Translations under genes and position numbers: made by a program
The notes under the pieces: generated by a model
Told to the model about the DNA's origin: nothing
What the model saw: the letters and a program-made list of their open reading frames with translations, nothing else
The model's database searches: none
Assembly: GCF_021353265.1 (NCBI RefSeq)
Contig: NZ_JAJTWU010000004.1
Location: 307,013 to 371,012 of the forward strand
DNA from: Pelomonas cellulosilytica
GTDB lineage: Bacteria; Pseudomonadota; Gammaproteobacteria; Burkholderiales; Burkholderiaceae_C
Length of the DNA: 64,000 nucleotides
Direction of reading: 5' to 3'
Shown here: in pieces, positions 26,601 to 38,600 of the stretch
Layout: each line of letters starts with the position of its first letter
How positions within the stretch are numbered: position 1 is the stretch's first letter

Positions 26601-29600
26601 ACCAGCATTGAAGCTGGTGCCGTTGCCGGTCAGCGCCTGCGTGTTGGCGGCGGCCGTCGCGTCGGCGCTGGCACCGCCGACGGCCACGCCAGCGCCGGCG
26701 CCAGCCGCGTCGGCCATGGCCGTGCTGTTCTCGCCCTGCTGGTTGTGACGCGCCCGCACGGTAATGCCGTTACCGCTGACGCCGGTGGTGCCACGCACTT
26801 CGGCCTTGACGTTGGGGCTGACCTCGCTGGTGGCATTCATGAGGCCGGCCGCGCCGGCGAAGCCGAACGAGAACGCACGGCCCTGGGCGTCGGCGTCGGC
26901 GCTGGAGATCGCGTCGACAAGGACCGCGCCCGTCGTCGTGCTGGCGCTGGCAACGCCGTCATCTCCCAGGCCGGCCGTCACGCCGCTGTTGGAGCGGGCC
27001 GTGGCGCTGCCGCCGCTGACGCCGGCCAGCCCGGCGGCGCCGGATGCGCTGGCCGTGGCGAGCGCGTTGTTCTTGCCCTGCGCGACGACGGAGATGGACG
27101 TCCCGCCGCCCACGCCGCCACGCAGGTCGGCCGTGGTGCCGCCGCCGACGAGCGCCTCGCTGCTGGACTTGCCGACGCCGATGAGCCCGCCGGCGCCCAG
27201 GCCGGACGTGGTGGTGGTCGCCAGGTTGGCCGCATCGGCCAGCACCTTGACCGTGCCGCCGGCGGTGAGCTTGCTGCCCGCGCCCACCGTGGCGTCGACA
27301 TTCGCCGCCGCGCTCGCCGATGCCGAGGCGCCCGTGCCGCCGACGAGGCCGCCGCCGGCCGAGGCGAGTGCCGTGGCGGTGGTGTCGAGCCCGGTGGGCG
27401 CCGCGCCGTCATGGTTGTGACGGGCCTCCACAAGCACCGTGCCGCTGGCCGAGAGCTGCTGGTTGCCGGTGCGGGCAAATACGCCCGGGCTCATCGTGGC
27501 CTCGGCGAAGGACGAGCCGATGCTTCCGGTCACGCTCAGCGCACGGCCGATGGTGCTGGCCGTCGTGTCAGCCGTGGACAGCATCTGCACGGTGGCGTTG
27601 CCGCCCACGGTCATCGTGCCGCTGCCCAGGTCAACGCCCATGGTGGGCGTGAAGCTGGCGGTCGTCTTGTTGAACTGGCCCGACGCCAGGCCGCCGCCCG
27701 CGGCACGTGAGGTGCTGGTGGCGAGCTGGTCCGACGTGCCGAGGGCGTTCAGGTTGCGCCCGATGATGCCGCTGGCGCTCGTGAAGTTGCTGACCGCACT
27801 GCCATCGACGGTGCTGCTCGCCACGGCGCCACCGATGGCCAGGCCGCCGATCGTGTCGCTGTTGGCGGTGGAGTCGACATGGTTGCCCAGCTGCAGGCCG
27901 ACATTGAGGTCGCGCCCCGCGTTCAGCGTAACGCCGGTGCCGGAGCTCTGCAGCACGTTGTAGTGGGTTTCAGCGGTCGCGGCCGTGCCGCTGCCGGCCA
28001 CCAGCGCACCGCCGGAGCCGGCGGTGGCCAGTGCGGTGGCGCCGCCGGCCTTGTTCGTGCCGTCGTTGACGCGCGTGGCGATGGTCACGTCCGAACCCGC
28101 GCCGGTGGCACTGAGGCTGGCGCCCGTACCGATGCGGTTCGTCATCGTCGGACTGAGGTTGGCGCTGGCGCTGCTGAGGCCGAGCGCGCCGAGCCCCGAA
28201 ACCGCAATGCCTTGCGCCGTGCCGTCGGAGTCCGCGTTCGTTTCGGCGACCACGGAGACCGGCCCGCTGACGCTGACCTGAGCGCCGTCACCGATACCCG
28301 CATTCACCGTCGGCGTGACGGTGCTGGTGCCCACCGCGCCGGAAGCGCCGGCGAACACACCGCCTGCGGCGGCCTGGGCATGGCCATCGGCGTTCTGATC
28401 GGCATGGGCCAGCACGGCATAGCTCGTGCCGGTCACATCGGCGCCGCTAACGGCGCCCGTGGTGCCGCCGGTGGTGGCGTTGGCCACCACCGCACCGGCG
28501 CCGACGCCGATCGAAGCCGAGATCGCGTCGCCGGTGGCGACGGCCGTGTTGCTGGACAGACCCTCGACGACCACGGCCCCGCTGCCACCGGCAATGGCGG
28601 TGTTGTTGCCCACCAGCGCCTGGGCGCCGCCCTGGCTTTTGGCGTTGACGATGGCGCCCGACGCCGCGAGGCCCAGGCCGGCGGTGGCCGCGTCGGCCGT
28701 AGCGCGCACGTCCTCGCCGCCCCGGTTGTGGTAAGCACCGATGCGCACGCCGCCGCCCGAGACAAGCGAGGTGTTGCCGGTGACGGTAGAGCGCACGTCG
28801 GGCGAGGCCTCGGCGCTGGCGGCCATGATGCCGGCCGCGCCGGCAATGCCCAGCGACAGGCCCTTGGTGTTGGCCGTCGCGTCATTGCTGGAACGGGATT
28901 CGATGACGATGCTGCCGCTGGCGTTCAGCGTCGCGTCCTGCGCCGCCACGCCCACGGTGGTCTGCACATTGCCGTTGGCCCGCGCAGTGCTGGTGGCGCC
29001 ATTGACACCAACGACGCCGCCGCTGGACGCGCCGGATTCGGAGTCCGCCAGGTTGCGGGCCTGGGCGCGCACGGTCAGGTCAGTCGATGACCCGACGCCG
29101 CCGAGCAGTTCGGCCGCGGTATCGCCATTGGCGCGGGCATTGCCGATGCTGACGCCCACGGTCGCTCCGCCGATGGCCACCGTCAGCGCCTCGGCCTGGG
29201 CCTCGTTATTGTTGTAGGCAAGCACGTCCACACGGCCGCCCGCGCTGACGAGCGAGCCGGAGCCGACGCTGGCCTTGACGTTGCCATTGGCCTCCGCAGT
29301 CGGCACCGCGCCGTTGCCGCTGAAGCCGCCGAAGCCCGGGGCCGTGGACGTGGCCCACGCGCCCTTGTTGGACAGCGCCTTGCTGCCGTCGTGGTTGTTG
29401 CGGGCCTGCACGCGGATCAGGCCACCGGCATTGAGCACTGCCGTGGCGCCGAAAAGCGCCTGCACCGTGGGCGAGAACGTGGCGGACGACAGGCTCACGC
29501 CGGTCGCGCCGGCACCGCCGGTGACGGTCAGCACGTTGGCGTCGGCCTTGCCGGTGGACAGTGCCTCAACCGTGGCTTCGCCGGTGGTCTTGATGAGGGA

Positions 29601-32600
29601 GGCGTCACCGACCGAGGCGCGCAGCGTGGGCTTCACGTCCGCGAACGCGAAGTTGGCGCTGATGGCCACTGCGCCGACCGAGAAGGCCAGCGTGTGGGCG
29701 TAGGTGTCGAAGTCGGCCGTGGCGCTGACGTGCAGTGCACCGACCGTCTGGCCGGCGTTCTGGCCGATGCGGGCGCCGGAGTTCACGTCGGCGCTGACCT
29801 GGCCATCGCTCGTCAGGCGCGTGAACGATGCGCCGGCCGCCACGGCGCCCGCCGTGCCCTGCGCCGTGTCGAGGTGGATGGTGCGATTGGAAACGGCCGT
29901 GACGTCCACGCTGGACGCGGCCTTCACGCGGGCGTTGTCGCCCAGGCCGGCCTGGTTGTAGCTGTGGTCGCTCAGCACGGACACGGCCGCGCCGAGGCCC
30001 ACGAAGCCGGCGCCGCCGGCGAAGGCAGTCGCGTCGACGGTGCTGTCCAGCCGCGATGACACGGTGAACTTGCCACCAGCGGTGTACGTGCCGCCGGCAT
30101 TCGCGTTGGTGTTGAAGGCGGTGGAGAACACGCCGATGCCGGCGCCCACGCCACCCGCGCCGGCGCCCACCGCGCCGACGAGGAAGTCGACATCCGCCCA
30201 TTGCTGCGCATTCACGGTGATGGCCTTGCCGGCCGTGACGGTGCTGCCGCCGGCGATCGTCGCCTCGGTGCCCTGGGCGGGGTTGGCCGCATTGATGGCG
30301 GCCAGCCACTCAGCCTGGCTCGGCCCCGAGCCGCTGACCAGCGTGCCGGCCGCGCCGGCGCGGTCATGCACGCGCTGCTGCCCGCTGCCCGCCGTGCCGC
30401 CCTGGAAACCACCCAGCACGCTGCCGACCTGGCCCTTGGCCAGCGACGCCTGCTTGGCAGCGTCGCTGTCCCCCGAGCCCTGCGTGTTGTCGCCCTTCGT
30501 CTTGCTGAGGCCGTCGGCGGTCGCGCCGTCGCTGTTCTGGTAGCTGCGCTCCAGCGGCGTGCCGACAGACCACACCGTCACCGCGCCCGCCGCGCCGACG
30601 AAGCCGCCGGCGCCGGAGATCGTCAGCGAGTCGAGATCGATGCGCGATAGGCCGTTGACGGCCACGTCACCCGCGGCCGCCACGTCGGCATTGCCGAGGA
30701 TGCGCGCCGCCGTGTCGTTGCGCAGGCTGCCCACCTGCACCGCACCGCCAACGCCGACGAAGCCGCCCGCCACCGCGCCGGTGAAGTGCGTGCCGCCCGC
30801 GCGGTTGGCCGCCGTGACGTAGACGCCCTGATTGGCGTTTGCGCCGGCGTTGTCGTTGTTGCGGTTGATCTTGGTGTTGGCGCCGATGATGGCCGTGGTG
30901 TCGGAGTCCAGCAGCGACACCCCCACGCCGCCGCCCACGCCCACATAGCCGGCACCTGCTGCCACATCGAGGTGGAAGAAGTCCTCGCTGCTGTCGGCCT
31001 GCACGACGACGCCATGGCGTTCGGCCGTGCCCATGCCGCTCTGTCCGACAGTGCCGTCGCGCATGCCCAGCAGGCCGGTGCCGGCGCCCAGCGCGTCGAC
31101 CGACGCGCCGGTCAGCACGCCGGCATCGGTGTGCTTCGTGATGCTCATGACGCCGACGGACGCACCGACGCCCACGGTGCCCGCGCCGATGGCGCCGGCG
31201 ATCATCGTCGTGTCGGTGCCGTCCTTGGCCAGCACGCCAACATCGCCACCGGCCTGGACCGCCGCGGCGGCGCCGACGGTGGCTGTCGTGTGGTTGTTGA
31301 GCACCAGCACGTTCACTGCGCCGCCCACGCCGACCGTGCCGGCCGCAATGCCGGCGGAGATCAGCAGCAGGTGGTCCTGGTTGCCAGCCTGCACGACGAC
31401 ATCGTCCTTGGCCTTGACGCTGGCATTGCCACCGATGCTGGCGTTGGTGTCGTGAGTCAGCACCGTCACGTCCACACCCGGCGCCACGCCGACCGTGCCA
31501 AAGCCGAGCGCGCCGGCCAGGGCCACGTGCGAGAAGTCGTCGCCCGCGCCGACAAGCACGCTCTGGCCCGCACCGGCCGCGCTCGTGTCGGCATTGACGT
31601 TGGCGCCCGCTCCGATGCCGGCCGACGTCGTCGTGCTGACCACGTTGGTCGCCGAGCCGATGCCGATGCCTGCCGTGCCGGCGCCCAGCGACACGGCGAA
31701 GGTCTCGATGTCGTCGCGGTTCGTCGCCGTCACGGCCAGACCCTGGAAGCCGCTGCGCGTGCTGGGGGTGGCGACGCGGTCGCCGGTGAAGCTCTGGTCG
31801 CTGCTGCTGTTGCCCTTACCGTCCTTGGAGTTAAAGGTCGGCGTGCCGACCTCGAACGCCGCGGCATTGCCCTGCTGACCCTTGGCCGCATTCGGCAGGC
31901 CGCCGGCGTTCATCGGCGACGACGGTGCATAGCCCACGCCGATGCCGCCATCCTCGACGGTGAGACCGGTGCGCAGGCCGTCGGCCGTCACCTTGGCACC
32001 GTCACCCACGAGGGCCACGGTGTTCTTCGTCGCCGTGACGACGCCCGCCGCCGCGCCGACGCCGGCCGAGCCGGAGGCTGCTACCGACCCGGTGATCAGG
32101 TCGGCCTCGGTGTGTTCGTCCGCCGCGACAACGATGCTGCCCTGCGCATGCACATCACCCGCGCCCGCGCTGGCCTTGGCGTCGGTCGGGTCGTCCCCGA
32201 GGATGGCGCGCGTGGTGGTGTTGAGCACCTGCACGTTGGCGTCCGCCGCCACGCCCACGCTGGAGCTTGCGGCCACACCGGCGGCCACGGACGAGATGTC
32301 TTCGTCGGACTTGGACGTGACGTAGAGGTCGCCATCCGCCAGGCCCGTGACGCCCGACCCCATCCGGGCCTCGGTCGTCTTGTTCATCGTGTTGACGACG
32401 GCACCCAGGCCCACCCCCACACTGCTGGACGCAGCCACGGACCCCGCGACCGAGACGATGCGGGTCTCATCGTCCGCCCTCACCTTCAGATCTGCCTGTG
32501 TCGAAATGGACGCCGTGCCGACGCTGAACGTGGAGCTGTCGTCAATGCGGGCCCTGGTCGTCTCGTTCAGCACGTTGACAACGACCGAACCGGCCACCGC

Positions 32601-35600
32601 GGCGCTGCTGGACGCGCCACCGCCCACGGCAATGGTCACGAGGTTCTCGTGCGACGTGGCGGCTACGTCGACGCCACCGACAGAACCGGCAGCGATGGAC
32701 GTGCTGGGGCCCACGAGCGCTTGGACCGTGTCGTTGTGGACCAGTACCGTGCTGGAGATGCCGACGCCTGCCGAGTTGCCGTAAGCCAGCGCGCCGGCCA
32801 CCTGGTTGATGTCGAACGGCGCGTCGGCCGTCACGGCCATCGCGCCGCCGGCCTGCAGCGCCGAGCCGGCGCCGCCGGCCGTCGTGGCCTCCGTGTCGTT
32901 GGTGACGATGTACACCGTGACGCTGCCGCCTACGCCGGTGCCGTCGGTGGACACGCCGGCGGTGGCGGCAACGCTGGTGATGTCCTGGTCGCTGCTGGCA
33001 CGCACCGCGAGGTCGCGGCCGGCAGTTAGGGCCACGCCAGAGCCCAGCGTGGCCTTCGTGTTCTCGAGCAGCACGGTCACGTCCAAGCCGATGCCCACGC
33101 CGGCATTGCCAATGGAGATGCCGCCCGCGCCAGCGCCGCCTTCGATGTCCGTGCGGCTCTTGGCGCCGACGGTGACGTCCTGCGCCGCCCCGGCGGTCAC
33201 GCCCATCGCGGCGTCGTTGACCTTCACGCCGTTTTCGAGCCGAGCGATGGTGTCGAGCGTGTAGATGTTCACGGCCGCCGAGCCGGCGCCCGCGCCGCCA
33301 TCGGTGGAGATGCCGCCGGAGATGGCGAGGTTGCTCAGCGCAAGGTCGGGCAGCGGGTCGGGCAGGTCCAGAGTGGCGGGAACGACCTGGGCGTTGGCCG
33401 TGATGGTGGTCGCGTCGCGCGCGGCGAGCTGGGCGTTCGCGCCCACGGTCGCATTGGTGCGCTCGACGATGATGTTCAGGCCCACAGAAGCACCGACGCC
33501 GGTGCCCCCCGTGCTCAGCGCCGCGGCGCCGGCGACGGCTTGGACGAGCGTGCTCTGGTCGGCAACGACGTCGAGCTTGCCGGCGTTGGCGCGGATCTGC
33601 GCGCCCGCGCCCACCGTGGCGGCAGTGTCGAGCGTGACGACGTTGATCGCCACGCTGCCGGCCACCGACGTGTCCTTGCCGCCCGCAGCGGCAACACCAA
33701 GCGTGCGGAACTCATGGCCGCCGCTGTCGCCCGGCCGGTCGGCACGGATCTGCACCGAGGCACCGCGCAGGTCAGCATTGGCGCCGACCTGCGCCGTGTT
33801 GCTGGCGTCCGTCACGCCCACGCCGACGGCCGCGCCGACATTGGTCTTCTTCTGCAGGTCGATGGCATCGCCCATCGCCTGGGTGATGACGTTGTAGTCC
33901 GCCTGCGCATCCACGGTCATCGCGCCGCCCGACGTGAGCTTCACACCGTCTGCGATGCTCGCCGTGTTGTCGCTGACAAGCACCTGAACGACGATAGCCG
34001 CGGCCACGCCGGTGCCTTCGCTCTTGCTGCCGCCGGTCTCGCCGCTGGTCTTGGTGTTGGCGGAGTCAACCTGGTCGTTGCTCTTGGGCAGGTCGCGCGA
34101 CTTGTCTTTGTTCGGGTTGTTGTTGAGCTGGTTGTTGGCTTCCTTGTCGGAGCTGCGGCCGCCCGCGCTGTTGCCGGACGCGCTGGCCTTGGCTGTGCCG
34201 GTAGCCAGCACGGTGTTGCCCGAGGACACATCGGCCGCCCCGCCCGCCGAGACATTGCGCGCCAGCCCGGCGCTCACGTCGCCATCCACCACCGTGACGA
34301 CGACTGACGCGCCCACGGCCGTGTCCGCCCCGGCCGCATCGGCCTTGGCCGAGCCATTGACCTGATCGAGCCGGAAGGCGCGCACGGCCATGTCGCCTCC
34401 CACGGCCAGCGTGCCCGAGGCGGCGCCGGCATAGGCATGGGTGTTGTTGGTGTCCACCGTGACTGCGGCAGACACGCCGACGCCGGTCTTACCCTTGGCA
34501 CCGTTCTCGGCCTGCGTGGTGATCGTGTCCTGCGCCGTGGACGACACGGTCATGGACGACACGTTGCCGGCGACCTGCGCGCCATCGACCAGCGTCGCGT
34601 CAAGGTTGCGGTCGACGACGCTGACGGCGACGGACGCGCCGACGCCGGTGTCCTTGCCCTCGGCCTGGCCGCCTTCCTTCTCGGGCGTGGCGATTGCGGT
34701 GTCGCTGGCGGTGGACTGCGTGATGGCCTGCAGCGAGCCACCGGAGTCGGCACCAGCCAGCGTAGCGTTGCCGCTGAGCTGCGCCTGGGTGTCTTCGTTG
34801 ACGATATTGATGGCCACTGCGCCGGCCACGCCGACATCGCCACCGCCCGCGCCGCTCTTGGCGCTAGCGAGCGTCGTGTGCGTCGTGTCGCCGCTCACAT
34901 TGGTCATCGTCGCGCCCAGCTGCAGGCCATCGGCCGTGATGCTGACGCCAGACGCGACACGCGCCTCATTCGTGACGGCCGCGTAGTTGACGGCGACGGC
35001 CGCGCCCACCGCGTCACCTCCGTCGTTCGTCGTGGCGCTGCCATCGGCCAGCGCCTGCACGTCAGTATTGGCGCTGGACTGAACCGACACGTTCTTCGTC
35101 GGCGTCGAGATCGTGCCGGCACTGATCAGCGCGCGGCTGGTCGTGTCGGTCACGTTGACGGCCACGGCAGCGGCGACGCTGACGGTCTCGCTCTTTCCGC
35201 TGTCGCCGCTGGTGGAATCGGTGCTGGCGACGCCGGCCGACGGCGTGGCCGCGCTGCTGCTGGAGTTGCGGGCGCCGCCCGCGCCGGCGACGCTGTCACC
35301 CAGGCCGCGCCCGGCACCTGTCTTCTTGTTGACGCCGTCTTTGTCGCTGCTGCTGTCCTTGTCGCCGCCCACGGCGCTGGCCTCGGCCTTGCCCGTGGTC
35401 GCCACCTGGCTGGTGCCTGCCACGCTGATCGCGCCGGTGCTCGTCACCGAGCGGGCCAGCTCGGCATTGGCGCGGTCCAGCTCCACGTTGACCGCGACGG
35501 ATGCGCCGACAGCGGCGTCCTTGCTGCCCTCCGCCTTGCCTTTGGCGGTGGTGTTGTTGGTGGAGCGCAGGTCGGCCGTGATGGCGAGGTCGCCGCTGGA

Positions 35601-38600
35601 CGCGAGCGTGCCCGCGGACGTGCCGATACGAGCGATCGAGTCCTGGTTGGCCACGGTGACGGACACGACCGGGGCAACGGCCGTGCCACCCTTGGCGCCG
35701 CCCTCGGCATTCGTCGTGAGGTTGTTCTGCAGCGCGGACGAGATCGTCAGCGCACCGGCGCTGGAGAGCGCGGCGCCGTCGAGCACCTCGGCCCGAGTGA
35801 TGCCATCGGCCACGTTGACGGCGATGGACGCACCGACGCCAGTGTCCTTGGCATCGGCCTGCACGCCGGAGTCCGTGGGCGTGGCCTTGGCTGAATCGTC
35901 GTGCGTGCTCTTGGCCGTGATGCGGCTGACGCCCGCACCGGCATTGGCGGTGCCGGCCAGCTCGGCCGTCGTGCGGTCCACCGCGACGTTAACCGCAAGC
36001 GCGCCTGCCACGCCGGTCTTGGCGCCACCGGCGCCGCTCTTGGCTTCGGCGGCAGTCGTGTGCGTGGCGCCATCGCCTGAAGCCGCGGCCATGCCGGCCG
36101 TGATGTTGAGGCCCTGGCTGTTGATCGTGCTGCCTGCCAGCACTCGGGCTTCGTTGGTGCTGAGCCCCACGTTGACGGCCACACCCACGCCAACGCCAGT
36201 GTCGTTGGGGTTGCTCGCATCCTTGGCGCGGGTGCTGCCGTCGGCGATCGCTTTAGCATCGCCGTCGACCGTGCTGCCGACGCTGACGGCACCGCTGGAG
36301 GCGATGGTGCCACCGGAGACCGTGGCGCTGGCCGTCGTGTCGGCGATGTTGACCGCCACCGCGGCGGCCACGCTGACGGTGCCGCCGCCGGTGCCCTGCG
36401 CCGACGGCGTGGCCGTGGACGTGGACGAGTTGCGGGCGCCGCCGCTGCCCGCGGCCGAGTCGCCCAGACCGCGGACGGCCGTGTTCTGGTCGTCCACGGC
36501 CTTGTCGTCGCTGGACGTGCTGCTGTCGTCCTCCTTGCCGCCCACGGCGCTGGCCTTGGCGCTGGCAGTGGAGTCGGTGTCGCTTGCGGCGGTGATGCCG
36601 ACACTGGTGGTGCCGCCCAGGCTGCGGTTCACGCTGGCGCGGCTGTGGTCCTGCTCGACGTTGACGGCCACTGCCGCGCCGACGGCGGCGTCCTTGCTGC
36701 CTTCGGCCTTGCCCTCAGCCTTGGTCGTATTGCTGGACTTCAGGCTGCTGGCAACCGTGACGGCGCCGGCGGCCGTGGTCGCGGCGCCGGTGCCGATGCG
36801 GGCGATGGCATCCTGGTTGGCCACAGTGACGGCCACGACCGGCGCGACGGCGGTGCCGCCCTTGGCGCCGCCCTGGGCGGTGGTCGTGATGGTGTTCTCG
36901 GTCGTCGCGCTGACATCGAGCGCGCCGGTGCTGCTCAACGCCGCACCGTCCTTGACCTCCGCACGGGCGATCAGGTCGGGCACGTTGACGGCGACGGACG
37001 CCCCGACGCCGGTATCCTTGGCGTCGGCCTGCACACCCGAGTCGGTGGGGGTGGCACTGGCGGTGTCGGCATGCACGGTCCTGGCCGTGACACTGCTGGC
37101 GCCGGTGCCGGCATTGACCGAGGCACCGGTGGCAACTTCGGCCGTCGTGCGGTCCACCGCGACGTTGACCGCCAGCGCGCCGGCAATGCCGGTCTTGGCG
37201 CCGCCTGCGCCGCTCTTGGCGGTGGCGGCCGTCGTGTGCTTGCCGTCAGCGCCCGACGCCATACCAGCCGTGACGTTGAGGCCCTGGCTCTTGACCGTGC
37301 TGCTCGTGCCCACCGTGGCGGTGTTGGTGTTGAGGCCGACATTGACGGCCACGCCGACACCGACGCCGGTGTCGTTGGGGTTGCTGGCGTCCTTCGCGCG
37401 CGTGGAGCCGTCCGCGGTGGCCTGCGCGTCGGCGTCGCTGGTGCTGCCCACATTGACCGCGCCGCTGGCCGTGACCGTGCCGCCGCCGAGGCTGGCCGCA
37501 GCGGTGCTCGAGGCGATGTTCACGGCCGCCGCCGCGGCGACGCTGACGGTGCCGCCACCGGTACCCTGCGCGGACGGCGTGGCTTGCGAGGTGGACGAGT
37601 TGCGGGCGCCGCCAGAGGCAGCCGCCGCGTCACCGGTGCCGCGGGCCGCATTGTTCTGGTCGTCGACGGCCTTGTCGTCGCTGGACGAGCTGCTGTCGTC
37701 CTCCTTGCCGCCCACGGCGCTGGCCTTGGCGCTGGCGGTACTGGCGGTCTGGCTGGCCGCCGTGACGCCGACCGTACCCGTGGTGTTGATGCTGCGGTTG
37801 AGGCTGGCGGTGCTGTGGTCCAGCTCCACGTTGACGGCTACGGCCGCGCCGACGGCAGCGTCCTTGCTGCCCTCGGCCTTGCCTTCCGCCTTGGTCGCGT
37901 TGGTGGACTTGAGGCTGCTGGCGACGCTGAGGTTGCCGCCGGAGGCCGTCGTGGACGGCGACGTACCGATACGGGCGACAGCGTCCTGGTTGGCCACGGT
38001 GACGGCGACGACGGGAGCGACCGCTGTGCCGCCCTTGGCGCCGCCCTCGGCCGTCGTCGTGATGGCGTTCTCCAAGCTGCCACTGACGGTCAGCGCGCCG
38101 CTGCTGGAAACGATGGCGCCGTCGTCGATTTCGCCGCGGGCGATGACGTCGGGCACGTTGACGGCGACGGACGCACCAACGCCGGTGTTCTTCGCATCGG
38201 CCTGCACGCCCGAGTCGGTCGGCGTCGCGCTGGCCGAGTCGGCGTGCTTGCTGTCCGCGCTGATGGTGCTGGCGCCTGCTCCGGCGTTGACGCTGGCGCC
38301 GGTGACGACTTCGGCCGTCGAGCGGTCCACAGCCACATTGACGGCCAGCGCACCGGCGATGCCGGTCTTGGCGCCACCGGCGCCGCTCTTGGCACTGGCC
38401 GCGTTGGTGTGGGTACCGGCGTTCGTCATGCCGGCGCGCACGTTGAAGCCCTGGCTGGCAACGACGGCATCGCCCGCCAGCTTGGCCTCGTTGGTGTTGA
38501 TGCCGACGTTGACGGCCACGCCGACGCCCACGCCGGTGTCGTTGGGGTTGCTCGCGTCCTTGGCGCGGGTGCTGCCGTCGGCTGTGGCGCTGGCGTCGGT

